DNA of 64,000 nucleotides from Desulfovibrio sp. MES5 (GCF_002237645.1 NZ_MJUZ01000041.1:122781-186780); one strand, 5' to 3'; positions 51,435 through 61,280 are shown, numbered from the stretch's first letter. Made by a program: numbers and translations. The notes: generated from the sequence alone by a model not told the origin.

Positions 51435-53266
51435 CAGTACTTCCGCTCCTCAGGCTTGAATTTGGTGATTTCCACATCTTTCCAGCCCATGTGCAGCTTG
51501 CCGCTCTCATCCATGGTGACCATGCTGTGCTTGAGGTAGTTGGCGTCGTCACGCTTGGGGAAGTCCTCGCGCGTGTGCGCGCCGCGGGATTCCTTGCGCT
51601 CGGTTGCGGCAAGACAGGCGGCCTGGGCCAGTTGCAGCATATTCCCCAGCTCGACGTATTCCGTGAACACGGAGTTGTAGACCGGGTTGGCGTTGGGCAC
51701 GCGCAGGGCATCATAGCGCGAGCGCATTTCGGCCAGAGTGTCGGCCAAGGGCGCAAGCTTGCTCTCGGTACGGAAGATGCCCATATTGTCCCAGAGCTGT
51801 GCGCCCATTTCTTCGCGCAGGGCATACATATCCTTGGCGTCGCCCCCGCTTGTGACATTCTTGAAGCGGCTCTGCCACTGCCCCGTCAGATCGGCCAGGC
51901 CCTTGCCCGTGCTCTGATCAGCCGTGGTCGCAAAGGCAGCCGCGCCGTCTCCGGCGATCTTTCCTGTAACCACCGCATCGGCCAGAGAGTTGCCGCCCAG
52001 ACGGTTGGCGCCGTGGATGGACACGCAGGAAGCCTCGCCAGCGGTAAACAGACCGGGCATGACTGTGGACATGTCGTCAAACTTGGCCACAGCAATGCCG
52101 CCCATGGAATAGTGCGCCGTGGGGCGGATAACCATGGGCTTGTCCACAAGGTCTATGTTTTCGAACAGCTTGCCGACGTGGCGGATCTGCGGGAGGTCAT
52201 TGACGATCTTGTCCCTGCCCAGATGCACGAGATCCAGCAGCACGTAGGATTCCAGACCATGACCATAGCCACGACCCTCGCGGATTTCGGTTTCAATGGC
52301 GCGGGCCACGATGTCGCGCGGGGCCAGTTCCATCTTGGCCGCCGCATAGTTTTTCATGAAGCGTTCGCCCTTGTTATTGAGCAGATAGCCGCCCTCTCCG
52401 CGCGCCGCCTCGGTGATGAGCACGCCGCCGTGCACCACGCCCGTGGGGTGGAACTGGATCATTTCCGGGTCCTTGAAGGGCACGCCTGCGCGCAGGGCCG
52501 CCGCCACGCCGTCGCCGGTGGCGATGTACGGGGTGGACGTGCGGTTCCAGAAGATACGGGTATACCCGCCAGTGGCCAGCACCACGGCCTTGGCGCGCAC
52601 CGGGGCGATTTCTCCGGTACGGATGTTGCGCAGCACCGCGCCTTCGCAACGCCCGTTATCAACGCCCAGATCCAGCAGCTCATAGTCCATGAGGAACTTC
52701 ACGCCATGGGTCAGGGCCTCGTCCAGACAGACATGCGCCACAATGTGACCCGTCTTGTCGGCGGAATAGTTGCAGCGCACCTTGGACGCGCCGCCAAAAG
52801 GCCGGGCCTTCACCCTGCCGTCTTCGGTACGCGAAAAAGGCATTCCCAGGTAGTCCAGTTCCAGAATCGTGGGGCCTGCCTGCTCGCAGAACTTAAGCGT
52901 GGCATCCTGGTCCACAAGGTAGTCGCCGCCCTTGACGGTGTCATAACAGTGCAGCTCGTAGGAATCGCCCTTGCTGAAGTCCGTAACTCCGTTGATGCCG
53001 CCTTCGGCCATACAGGTGGCGTTGCGGGAAGGCATGCACTTGCTGACCACTACCACGCTGAGTTTGGGATTGTTTTTCATGGCGGCCACAGCGGCACGCA
53101 AACCCGCGCCGCCCGAACCGATGATAAGAACATCACATGTGGCCATGGGGCCTACGCCAGTAACGGCTGCCAGGGCCTTATCAAGGCCGCTGGCGCTCAC
53201 CGTCAGCGCGCTGAGGGTGATACAGGCCGATTGCAGAAATTTTCTGCGGGTAAACTGTTGCGTCAT
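51434..53266 (-). CDS. mfrA: fumarate reductase flavoprotein with Tat-type signal peptide
   Basis: 610 residues from the ATG at 53264-53266 with AGGA behind it. N-terminus TRRKFLQSACITLSALTVSASG is a twin-arginine leader, so the protein is likely exported. FAD domain: DVLIIGSGGAGLRAAVAA (~47). Fumarate site: FHPTGVVHGG, LITEAARGEGGYLLN and MELAPRDIVARAIE; HYSMGGIAV and GANRLGGNSLADAVV. The usual covalent-FAD His is absent: where the family has SHTVAAQGGI this reads NATCMAEGGI, so FAD is probably non-covalent. This matches the periplasmic MfrABE-type (methylmenaquinol:fumarate reductase) rather than a classical SdhABC. First gene of mfrABE. Confidence 0.93.
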   Translation of the reverse strand: MTQQFTRRKFLQSACITLSALTVSASGLDKALAAVTGVGPMATCDVLIIGSGGAGLRAAVAAMKNNPKLSVVVVSKCMPSRNATCMAEGGINGVTDFSKGDSYELHCYDTVKGGDYLVDQDATLKFCEQAGPTILELDYLGMPFSRTEDGRVKARPFGGASKVRCNYSADKTGHIVAHVCLDEALTHGVKFLMDYELLDLGVDNGRCEGAVLRNIRTGEIAPVRAKAVVLATGGYTRIFWNRTSTPYIATGDGVAAALRAGVPFKDPEMIQFHPTGVVHGGVLITEAARGEGGYLLNNKGERFMKNYAAAKMELAPRDIVARAIETEIREGRGYGHGLESYVLLDLVHLGRDKIVNDLPQIRHVGKLFENIDLVDKPMVIRPTAHYSMGGIAVAKFDDMSTVMPGLFTAGEASCVSIHGANRLGGNSLADAVVTGKIAGDGAAAFATTADQSTGKGLADLTGQWQSRFKNVTSGGDAKDMYALREEMGAQLWDNMGIFRTESKLAPLADTLAEMRSRYDALRVPNANPVYNSVFTEYVELGNMLQLAQAACLAATERKESRGAHTREDFPKRDDANYLKHSMVTMDESGKLHMGWKDVEITKFKPEERKY

Positions 53267-53944
53267 AAAATAATCCTCAGTGGTAAATGGGATGTCTCCG
53301 GCAATCTGGGCGGGTTCATGCATTGAATCCGGCAGCCGCGCGGCTGAGGCATCCGATTATTACAAATTGTTTGCACAACCAAACAGCATTCCGCTTGTGC
53401 TGTCTGTATCCTACCGCATCACACGGTTAAGAGTAAACAGCCTTATTAACATCCTGGAAAAGAAAAGAAAAATCTTTCTGATTCAAAAAACAGCTGGCGA
53501 AAACATCCCTGTCCCGCGTGGCAAGCGCTCATAACATGCCAAAATAAAAAGAATATAAGACAATCTATGTAAACCCACGGCAAAAACGGCATTTGTGAGC
53601 CCGCCATTAAAACTAAAATTTTTAAAACTTTTTGTATTTCGCCAAAAATGCTACAAAAATAATTAGTACAGGCAGTGAACCGTTGAGGCGCCTGCCTGCG
53701 TAAAAAACAAAAATGTGCTTGCGCACACACACCTTCCAATTGGCCCAAACAACAGTCCGGCAGGGCTGAAATCCATCAGTTTATGCCGGAACACATGCCG
53801 CAGACCAGTTTGAACAATTTACAAATGCATGCCAACCTTCTGAAATAAAACAATATGTTTAATTTCAGGCTGTTCAGCTTTTTATCCCTTGCCAATAAAT
53901 AGATTAAGGTATTAAATATACATATCATTCTGTAGAGGATAGGC
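53267..53944. other. AT-rich gap between mfrA and the frameshifted sensor gene
   Basis: About 680 bases, strongly AT-rich from 53440 on. It must hold the promoter of mfrABE (minus strand) and of the sensor gene (plus strand). A 100-codon minus frame (53446-53748) has no binding site and is rejected. No hairpin terminator identified. Confidence 0.5.
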
Positions 53945-55425
53945 ATGTACAGAAGCAAGCAGCAGATTAAACGCATTTACGCCATAGCTTTTCTTGTCGG
54001 CGGCTTTTTCCTTGTCTGCAGCCTTATGCTGCTGCGACACGCGACCAGGCAAATCGAGCAGGTGAACATAATCCACCTGTATGAAACCACAACGCAGTTG
54101 CGAGTACTGCTGCAACGTCAGCTGGCGCAAAATTTTCAGACCCTTCACGGTCTTGCCACTACGGTCAGCTACATGCCGCAGCAAAAAACGCTTCCGCTGC
54201 ATAAAGAAATCAGCAACAACAGCAACTTTATACACATTGGCCTCATCGCGCCTTCAGGCAGGGGCGATGTGGCTGACGCGCAGGGCGTCATCGCCCACGA
54301 CGTGGACTTCTCAGAAGAGGACTCGTTTCGCACGGCCCTCGCGGGAGGAACGGCGCTCTCCCCTCCGCGCAAAAACCCCTATGGCCCAGGCCGCGTGATC
54401 TACTGTACGGTGCCTGTTCCCAGTGATGATCACGTCAGCCATGTGCTGATCGGGGTGAGCAAGGCGGAAGTTTTTTTGAATATTCTCAGCACGCCCCTTT
54501 TCAATGCCAAAGGCTTTGCGGGACTGATCGACGCGCAGGGGCGCTTCATTCTGTCTTCAGACCTTGGCCCCGCCAATGGCGTAGAGAGCATTTTTGACCT
54601 TGGGCATATGATGAGCCCGACTACCATGAGGCCCTGAACAAGCTGGCCCGGGGTCACAGACATTATTTTTTGTATCATGCCGGAAATAAACAGTACCTTG
54701 CTGCGTTTGACCCAATCCAGAACAACAACTGGCTTCTTTTCTGCTCGGTTCCGCTGGACGCGCTGGACCTCGTCTCCCCTCTGTTGCTGTATGGTGGGGG
54801 CATTGTCACCATTCTGGCGCTGATCTGCTTTCTCTTCCTGGCCTGGCGCGTATACCGGCTGACCGAGTGGCGCGACCGACAACTGCAAAAGCTGGCTTTT
54901 GTTGACCCCGTAACCGGCGGCATCAACAGCCATCGTCTGCAACTGGAAGCAACAGAACTTTTGCAAAAAAATCCGGATACGATCTTTGCCATTTGGCTGG
55001 CAGATATAAAAAATTTCAAGTTTTACAATCAAATGCAGGGAGTCGAAGCGGGCGACAAAGAGTTGCGGCGCATTGCGCGCATACTTGAAAAAAACTGCCG
55101 TGGCCCGCTTGCCCGCTGCTGCCACATCGCAGGTGATACCTTTGCAGGAATTCTGCCTTTTACGGGCCATGAAAACCTGATCGCCACATTCGCTCAGGCC
55201 GCCAGCGACATAGAGAAAGGGGCATGCCAGCCCTCCGATGCTTTTCCCCTTCACCTGCATGCCGGCATTTACACTACAGATACCATTGAGGAAGAAGACC
55301 TGCCCTTTATGGAAATGATCAACAGGGCCAGCATCGCCCTGCTTGTTGCCAAAACTCAGGAAGAAAGCGCCTTTCGCTTTTACACCAAAGATATCTGCGA
55401 GCATGCCCTGAGCCTCTGTCAGTAG
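53945..55425 (+). pseudogene. sensor with extracytoplasmic domain and degenerate GGDEF domain, frameshifted
   Basis: First frame (53945-54637) gives a membrane helix (~12-31), an extracytoplasmic sensor domain (Cache-like) and part of it up to DLGHM; it then runs into a stop. The rest continues in another frame: reading from about 54600 gives YDEPDYHEALNKLARGHRHYFLYHAGN, joining to 54670-55425 with a second helix (~LLLYGGGIVTILALICFLFLAWRVY) and a GGDEF domain starting FVDPVTGGINSHRL. So one base was gained or lost near 54600. The catalytic loop reads AGDTF instead of GGDEF, so it could not make cyclic di-GMP even if intact. AGAGGAT precedes the start. Confidence 0.85.
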
Positions 55426-55445
55426 ATCAGACTGCCGTTGAGGCT

Positions 55446-55571
55446 CTTCACATTTCAATTTGTCATTCTGGCGAAAATTGCGATTTTCGGCAGAATCCAC
55501 GCGCGCTGCGGCGCGCTGCACTTCGTGCAGCGTTAGGGAACCTAACCGTTTTTCAAAGCTAAAATGCCCTA
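55446..55571 (+). repeat. family A element, copy 6 (least diverged)
   Basis: CTTCACATTTCAATTTGTCATTCTGGCGAAAAT, CGATTTTCGGCAGAATCCAC, GCGCGCTGCGGCGCGCTGCAC, TTCGTGCAGCGTTAGGGA, then TTTTTCAAAGCTAAAATGCCCTA. Begins 20 bases after the end of the degenerate GGDEF frame. Confidence 0.8.
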
Positions 55572-55984
55572 ATCCGCAGCGTCGGTGCTTATCCATTTTC
55601 GAGGTCTACGGCACGCCAGGCATCCCATCTGCGCTGCCAGCGCGCGCGAGCACCTCGCATATCTGCTACATCCTTGGGCAACGCAGCGTTCTAACGGTGT
55701 TGTATTGGCGTCACGGTGCGCCCTCGTCGGCGGCGTCCCAGCAATCAGGACGCTGTACGCCCTTGCGACGCGGACTGCACAAGCCGCCGCCCGCAATACA
55801 GCCGCACGCCAGCGCCCTGCAAGCCCAAAAGTATCTTGCGCCCCGAAACCAATAGTGCTATGAAAAATCTTTGTTTCAAATTTTGCCGTAAACGGCTTGC
55901 GTTTTTCAGGCTGTGCCTGCCACCACGCATTTCGCAGGCTGGCGGCTTTCAATTCTTTACCCCCCTGAAACAGAGGCAAAAAAA
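55572..55984. other. gap before the acetyltransferase gene
   Basis: About 410 bases. Open frames here (for example 55460-55855) extend across the repeat and have no binding site. No gene supported; the promoter of the acetyltransferase-argF unit probably lies in the right part. Confidence 0.4.
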
Positions 55985-56533
55985 ATGCCCATCGCCATTC
56001 CGCGCTCAGGCGCTGATGATAGGCCCATTGTTCCCGATGTCTGCATAAGCGACCTTTCCAAGCTGGTCATCCGGCCCGCTACGGTTGAGGACGTGCACGG
56101 CATGTCGGCGCTTATCAACCAGTATGCATCGGCTAACGTCATGCTGGCCCGTGGCCCCCAGTACCTGTACCAGCACATACAGGACTACATGGTGGCCACA
56201 GCGCCCGCAGCGGACGGCGGCCGCGATGTCATCGTGGCCTGTGGGGCCGTACACGTTCTATGGGCCGACCTGGGCGAAATCCGCTCTGTGGCGGTGCATC
56301 CGTCCTGCCAGGGACAGGGTTTTGGCAAGCGCCTTGTGTCAATGCTGGTGGAGCGCTGCCGCAGCCTTGCCCTGCCGCGAGTCTTTGTTTTTACTCTCGT
56401 GCCGGATTTCTTCGCCAAATGCGGCTTCAAAGAATTCGACAGGGACGACATGCCCCCAAGCGTTTGGGTTGAATGCAGCAAATGCCCCAAATTCTACTGC
56501 TGTGACGAAATCGCCATGCTTCTGCCGCTATGA
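55985..56533 (+). CDS. GNAT acetyltransferase, N-acetylglutamate synthase-like
   Basis: 182 residues. GNAT core with motif A EIRSVAVHPSCQGQGFGKRLVSMLVERC (~98-125) holding the acetyl-CoA loop QGQGFG. The N-terminal ~30 residues are an extension before VIRPATVEDV. The C-terminus has Cys residues (CPKFYCCDEIAM). The arrangement, and the adjacent argF, point to an N-acetylglutamate synthase that starts arginine biosynthesis (an ArgA-type short form). The ATG at 55985 follows AGAGG. Start and exact activity are inferred from context. Confidence 0.82.
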   Translation: MPIAIPRSGADDRPIVPDVCISDLSKLVIRPATVEDVHGMSALINQYASANVMLARGPQYLYQHIQDYMVATAPAADGGRDVIVACGAVHVLWADLGEIRSVAVHPSCQGQGFGKRLVSMLVERCRSLALPRVFVFTLVPDFFAKCGFKEFDRDDMPPSVWVECSKCPKFYCCDEIAMLLPL

Positions 56534-56657
56534 TGCGGCGCGCCGTTTTGACGGCGCACCCGGCAGCACAGTGAAAAAGGGCTTCAACCAGCACAGCAGG
56601 GCCAGCCAGTTTTAACATTCGGCAGGCCCCTCACTCCATTCAAAGGCGGAACAGCGC

Positions 56658-57686
56658 ATGAACAGACTGCAAAAAAGAGACTTCCTGAAGGAAACCGACT
56701 TCACCCCGGAAGATCTCACCTATCTTCTGGATCTGGCGGCCAACCTCAAGCAGGCCAAAAAAGCGCGCCGTGAGCCAAAATTTTTGCGGGACAGAAATAT
56801 TGTCATCCTGTTTGAAAAAGACTCCACCAGAACCCGCTGTTCCTTTGAAGTGGCCGCATATGACCAGGGCGCGAACATAACCTATCTTGGGCCCTCCGGC
56901 TCGCAGATGGGCAAGAAGGAGTCGCTGGCTGACACGGCCCGCGTGCTCTCCCGCTTTTATGACGGTATCGAATACCGTGGCTTTGGCCAGGAACGTGTGG
57001 AAGCGCTGGCCGAACACGCTTCTGTGCCGGTGTGGAACGGGCTGACCAATGAGTGGCACCCCACCCAGCTTCTGGCGGACATGCTGACCATGCGCGAATG
57101 CTGCTCCAAGCCGCTGAACCGTCAGACCATGGCCTATCTCGGCGACGCGCGCTATAATATGGGCAACTCGCTTATGGTTGGCTCTGCCCTGCTGGGGCTG
57201 GATTTTCGTTCTGTGGCCCCGCGGGCGCTGTGGACCTCTGACGAAGTGTACGAAACAGCGTGCCAGATCGCCCAAAAAACCGGGGCCCGTATCAGCCGCA
57301 CAGAGAGCGTGGAAGATGGCGTTCGCGGCTGCGACTTTCTGTCGACGGATGTCTGGGTTTCCATGGGCGAACCTGACGATGTGTGGAAGGAGCGCATAGA
57401 GCTGCTCACCCCCTACCGCATCACAGGCGACACCATGCGCCTGACTGGCAATGACGACTGCAAATTTCTGCATTGTCTGCCCAGCTTCCACAACCGCAGC
57501 ACTGCCGTGGGCGAAGAAATCTTCCAGCGGTTCGGCATTGATTGTATGGAAGTAAATGACGAAGTTTTTGAATCGCCGCGCAATGTGGCCTTTGAAGAGG
57601 CGGAAAACCGCCTGCACACCATCAAGGCCGTGATGGTTGCGACCCTGGCTGACGAGCCGCTTGTTTTCGACGGAAACATCGCCTGA
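56658..57686 (+). CDS. argF: ornithine carbamoyltransferase
   Basis: 342 residues. Carbamoyl-phosphate loop STRTRCSFE (~55-63), [18 protein letters not shown] segment ([20 protein letters not shown], ~81-100), and the ornithine motif HCLPSFHN (~272). Converts ornithine and carbamoyl phosphate to citrulline, in the cytoplasm. Downstream of the acetyltransferase by 125 bases; both would serve arginine synthesis. Start chosen at the first ATG. Ends about 200 bases before a tRNA-Arg gene. Confidence 0.96.
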   Translation: MNRLQKRDFLKETDFTPEDLTYLLDLAANLKQAKKARREPKFLRDRNIVILFEKDSTRTRCSFEVAAYDQGANITYLGPSGSQMGKKESLADTARVLSRFYDGIEYRGFGQERVEALAEHASVPVWNGLTNEWHPTQLLADMLTMRECCSKPLNRQTMAYLGDARYNMGNSLMVGSALLGLDFRSVAPRALWTSDEVYETACQIAQKTGARISRTESVEDGVRGCDFLSTDVWVSMGEPDDVWKERIELLTPYRITGDTMRLTGNDDCKFLHCLPSFHNRSTAVGEEIFQRFGIDCMEVNDEVFESPRNVAFEEAENRLHTIKAVMVATLADEPLVFDGNIA

Positions 57687-57818
57687 CAGCCCAAGACTCA
57701 TAGGCAGGAAAACATGTCTGGAGGCTCTGCAGAGCCCCAATCCGCGAGTCCGGCTTTTGAGGTCTTGTGACTTGCAGCCAGCTTGCTGCCCGAATATGTC
57801 TATTGGCAGAGTAAGATA

Positions 57819-57847
57819 TTGACGAGCAGCGACGCTCTCCCTATAGT
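57819..57847 (+). promoter_or_regulatory. sigma-70 promoter of tRNA-Arg
   Basis: TTGACG (57819-57824) and TATAGT (57842-57847), 17-base spacer, 40 bases before the tRNA. Confidence 0.7.
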
Positions 57848-57886
57848 GGTGCGCCACAACGCCGGATGCCGGTGGCATACGGATAC

Positions 57887-57963
57887 GCGCCCGTAGCTCA
57901 GTTGGACAGAGCAGGAGCCTTCTAAGCTCTTGGTCAGGGGTTCGATTCCTCTCGGGCGCGCCA
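57887..57963 (+). tRNA. tRNA-Arg (anticodon TCT)
   Basis: 77 bases including an encoded CCA. Acceptor stem GCGCCCG (57887-57893) pairs with CGGGCGC; D arm GCTCAGTTGGACAGAGC; anticodon loop CTTCTAA with TCT at 57921-57923; T arm GGTTCGATTCC. All four stems are intact. Confidence 0.95.
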
Positions 57964-57972
57964 GAAAAAATA

Positions 57973-58016
57973 TCCCCCTTGGTGGAGTTTTCCGCCAAGG
58001 GGGTTCGTTTTTTTAA
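57973..58016 (+). terminator. rho-independent terminator after tRNA-Arg
   Basis: CCCCCTTGG ... CCAAGGGGG with inner TGG/CCG pairing, then TTCGTTTTTTT. Confidence 0.85.
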
Positions 58017-58226
58017 GCTGCGCCGCCTGTATGCCATAAAAAACATGACAAACAGCTATGCCGATTACATTCAGACAGAATGCAAACGGCCTGAGATCCA
58101 ATTCTGTAAAAATCCCGCTCCAGAGCCTGTACCCCTGCCCTCTATCGCAACATGGCAGCGCTGGCGTTGCCAGATGCCGGCGACCCGGACGGGAAAAAGG
58201 CAGAACAGCGAGTTGCCCCGCTACGG

Positions 58227-58433
58227 TTAGCCCATCTTTCTGCGTTCAGTGATGCTCTGCCCGCCAATACCCCAGTTGTCCATGTCTACTTCTTCAATAA
58301 TGACCACTGTGGTGGCAGGATTTTTGTTCAGCACGCGAACCAGCAGGTCAGTCACGCCCTTGATCAGTTCTGCCTTCTGTTCCGCAGTTGGAGCCTCTTT
58401 GCCGCCTGTCACCTTGATATTCACGAATGGCAT
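58227..58433 (-). CDS. 4-oxalocrotonate tautomerase family protein
   Basis: 68 residues, matching the very small family size. Met-1 is followed by Pro (MPFVNIKVTGG), the Pro that acts as general base after Met removal. The helix AELIKGVTDLLVRVLNKNP and VVIIEEVDMDNWGIGG are typical. It catalyses keto-enol tautomerisation, substrate unknown. Neighbour: the aminotransferase gene upstream by about 65 bases. Confidence 0.9.
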   Translation of the reverse strand: MPFVNIKVTGGKEAPTAEQKAELIKGVTDLLVRVLNKNPATTVVIIEEVDMDNWGIGGQSITERRKMG

Positions 58434-58498
58434 ATCGCCCTCCAGGATTTTGTGCGCCCTGCACCGTGGCCCGACAATTTGCCGGGAGCGCGCAGTTT

Positions 58499-59695
58499 TT
58501 ACCGCGCGCAGGCCAGGTGGTCGTTCAGTACATCAGCAATGATGGAAACGCCTTCTTCAATACGGGCTTCTTCCATATTGGAAAAGTTCAGGCGCAGGGT
58601 ATTTTCGTGCCCGCCGTTTGGAAAAAAAGGCCCACCTGGCACAAACGCAACTTTGCGCTTTATACAGGCATCAAGGATAGCTCGAGAATCCATTGACTTT
58701 GGCAAGGTCACCCAGGCAAAAAGCCCTCCTTCAGGCCGCGTGAAGCGAACTCCCTGAGGAAAATGACGCTCCAGAGCAGAAAGCAGAACATCCCGCCTGT
58801 TTTTATACACGCCAAGAATATTCCTGATGTGAGCGTCAATATCATGCTTTTCAAGATAGGCGGCGATTACGGCCTGGACAAAAGTATTACTTTGCAGATC
58901 AACGCCTTGCTTAACAAGAACGTACTTTTGCACGATGCTTTTGTTGCCGGCTACCCAACCAATTCTAAAGCCCGGGCAGAGTATTTTTGAGAATGACCCA
59001 AAAGAAATGACCCAACCTTCTTTGTCAAATGACTGCACTGCCGGAAGAAATTTGCCCTCAAAGCGTAACTCGCCGTAAGGGTTGTCCTCCAGAACCATAA
59101 CCTTGTATTGGGCGGCCAGTTCAGCAAGCCGCTTACGACGGTCCAAACTCATCGTTCGCCCGGTAGGATTCTGAAAGTTGGGGATTACATAAATCCCCTT
59201 GACCCGCGCAGTCGTTTCAAGAAGCTTGGCAAGATCATCCATGCGCATGCCGTCTTCGTCAGTGGGCACTTCCACAAAACGGCAGCCGTAAGCCCTGAAA
59301 GCGGTAATAGCCGCAAGATAGGTCGGGCTTTCGCACAGGATGACGTCACCTTCATCAATAAAAACCTTGCCGCTGAGGTCCAGCCCCTGCTGCGACCCAT
59401 TGGTTATCAAGATGTTGTCTTCATTAAAAGCAGTGCCCAACGTGGCGTTCATTCTGCCCGCTATCCATTGGCGTAAAGGAAGGTACCCTTCAGTAGTGGC
59501 GTACTGCAAAGCTCTTTGCCCGTCATGCGCCAACACTGACACGCACACATCGCTTATGACATCAGTGGGAAAGAGTTCTGGAGCGGGCAGGCCTCCGGCA
59601 AAGGATATAACATCAGGCTGTTCGGTAATCTTTAAAAGCTCACGTATTTCAGAGGCTTTTAAATTTGAAATTCTTTGCGCATAGGCCTTGTTCAT
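58499..59695 (-). CDS. PLP-dependent aminotransferase (class I/II, 2-aminoadipate-type)
   Basis: 398 residues from the ATG at 59693-59695, which has AAGGTG. Fold-type I motifs: ISFAGGLPAPELFP (~29), ITNGSQQGLDL (~95), PNFQNPTGRTMS (~169) and FGSFSKILCPGFRIGWVAG (~232-250) with the PLP Lys in SFSK. The sequence belongs to the subgroup including LysN and MocR-derived aminotransferases, but has no regulatory domain. Substrate not determinable. The stop lies 65 bases before the tautomerase gene, so the two may share a transcript. Confidence 0.93.
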   Translation of the reverse strand: MNKAYAQRISNLKASEIRELLKITEQPDVISFAGGLPAPELFPTDVISDVCVSVLAHDGQRALQYATTEGYLPLRQWIAGRMNATLGTAFNEDNILITNGSQQGLDLSGKVFIDEGDVILCESPTYLAAITAFRAYGCRFVEVPTDEDGMRMDDLAKLLETTARVKGIYVIPNFQNPTGRTMSLDRRKRLAELAAQYKVMVLEDNPYGELRFEGKFLPAVQSFDKEGWVISFGSFSKILCPGFRIGWVAGNKSIVQKYVLVKQGVDLQSNTFVQAVIAAYLEKHDIDAHIRNILGVYKNRRDVLLSALERHFPQGVRFTRPEGGLFAWVTLPKSMDSRAILDACIKRKVAFVPGGPFFPNGGHENTLRLNFSNMEEARIEEGVSIIADVLNDHLACAR

Positions 59696-59816
59696 TGCTA
59701 CACCTTCAGAATTGAAAAATAATTTCGCGTGGGGCACCTATCCTCGTTGCTTACTACTACAAAAGCAAGCAAAACCACTACCATATTTGCCAAGAAAAAC
59801 TTGCTGCCACTTGCGC

Positions 59817-59850
59817 GCAAAAACGGCGCGGATGCTTTTGCATCCGCGCC
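59817..59850 (-). terminator. rho-independent terminator after the arylsulfotransferase-like gene
   Basis: GGCGCGGATGC (59825-59835) and GCATCCGCGCC (59840-59850) around TTTT. On the minus strand it is followed by GTTTTTG, a proper tail, 33 bases beyond the stop codon. Confidence 0.85.
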
Positions 59851-59882
59851 GGGTACAGTACTGTGTGCCCTTACTGGAGCGC

Positions 59883-61280
59883 CTACTTTTTATTCACTTC
59901 AAACCACTTTTTTCCGTCCGTGACGATATAACCTTTGGGCGAAAGGTCCTTGCCTTTGAGGCCGGGGTAGTCGGGGGCGTAACGGTATGCGCGATGGATC
60001 ATGTTCTGGTACATGTGCGTTACAGGAACGCCTTTGGGGGTGCGCAGCACATGTTCCGCATCCAGCATAATCGGGGTGTTTTTGCCTTCCATTATCGGGC
60101 TGATGAACTCCCACACGACCTTTTTATCCCTTGTGACTTCAAAAAGGTGGCCGTGCTGGGTGGAGGTAACGAGATAATTGCCGTTGGGCAGCTTTTGCGC
60201 CGCACCCTGGCGATAACTGAAGAAGCTGTTGCCGTCATTGGCCGCGTATTCCCAGACAATCTTGCCGGTGGTCATGTCCACTTCCAGTACGCGGGAGCGG
60301 TTGGGCTCGGCGCGCTCAGACCCGTTGTCAAAAATGGACATCATATTTTCGCCAATCATAGCGGCATTATGCGAGCCAAAAATGATTTGGGACTGATCGT
60401 CATACCAGGTAGGCCCCTGGCCTTTGCCGTGAGACGAAGGGTTGCCCCAGCGCCATTCAATCTTGCCAGTCTTTTTGTCGATAAGCATGGCCTCGGAGAA
60501 ATTGCGTGAATTCACGAGAACCTTATCGTTACCGTCTTTGCCAGGAACAAATTCCACTGTGTTGAAGTGCGACCAGTCGTAGTTGTCGTAGCCTACGCCA
60601 ACTTTTTTGGGGACGATGTAGTTGGGGTCGAGCTGGTCCTGGCCCTTGCCGGTGTGGTCTATAAGATGCCATTCCCACACGGTATTGCCGTTTTTGTCCA
60701 CTTCACGCACAAAATCCACCCAGAAATCGTTGAGCGCTTTGCCCTTGATCATTACGGGCTCTGTGGGGATGGTTTTGGGGTCACGGCCCTTGGCCACCAT
60801 CTTGTCGTTGGAGACTCTCTCCCAACCCAGAATCAGAGTGTTGCCATTGGGCATGCGGTCAAAGGTATGGTGCGAGATATGATCCTTGTCTGCCATACGG
60901 TAAGACCAGACCACATTGCCGTCCCAGTCCACTTCGTCCAGAATGCCAGCCCAGCCGCCTATCTGCGCGTTCGCATCTTCATCTTTTACATTGCGCAGCA
61001 AGAGCAGGTTGCCGTTGGGCAGCAGGCGGGAGTGAAAACTGGAACCCTCAGCGCCTTTGACTTCCCACGTGTGGACAATGTTGCCCTCCATATCCATAAG
61101 ATAGGTAACTTTATTTTTTTCAGTGGGAGTGAATAGCGTATAGCCGTTAAAACACTTGTCTTTCTCGTAATACAATACACCAGTGGGCCCGTTATGAAGC
61201 TCGTAGGCAACCGCATTTACGGCAAAGGAAACAGCGAAGGCAAAAACCAGAAGCGTAAGGCGCTTGAATCTCGTTCTCAT
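59883..61280 (-). CDS. arylsulfotransferase (ASST)-like beta-propeller protein
   Basis: 465 residues with a signal peptide (~1-25, VFAFAVSFAVNAVA), so secreted to the periplasm. The remainder is a beta-propeller built of repeats that end in LPNGNxL: SFHSRLLPNGNLLLL, SHHTFDRMPNGNTLIL, AAQKLPNGNYLVTS, with His residues in THMYQNMIHRAYRYA near the end. This is the pattern of aryl-sulfate sulfotransferase, which transfers sulfate between phenols using a catalytic His. The ATG at 61280 has GGAG; the ATG six codons upstream encloses that site. Stands alone. Actual substrate unknown. Confidence 0.85.
   Translation of the reverse strand: MRTRFKRLTLLVFAFAVSFAVNAVAYELHNGPTGVLYYEKDKCFNGYTLFTPTEKNKVTYLMDMEGNIVHTWEVKGAEGSSFHSRLLPNGNLLLLRNVKDEDANAQIGGWAGILDEVDWDGNVVWSYRMADKDHISHHTFDRMPNGNTLILGWERVSNDKMVAKGRDPKTIPTEPVMIKGKALNDFWVDFVREVDKNGNTVWEWHLIDHTGKGQDQLDPNYIVPKKVGVGYDNYDWSHFNTVEFVPGKDGNDKVLVNSRNFSEAMLIDKKTGKIEWRWGNPSSHGKGQGPTWYDDQSQIIFGSHNAAMIGENMMSIFDNGSERAEPNRSRVLEVDMTTGKIVWEYAANDGNSFFSYRQGAAQKLPNGNYLVTSTQHGHLFEVTRDKKVVWEFISPIMEGKNTPIMLDAEHVLRTPKGVPVTHMYQNMIHRAYRYAPDYPGLKGKDLSPKGYIVTDGKKWFEVNKK

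Noticed and set aside
53446..53748. 100-codon minus-strand frame in the gap upstream of mfrA
   Set aside because: No binding site; phenylalanine-rich translation of AT-rich DNA.
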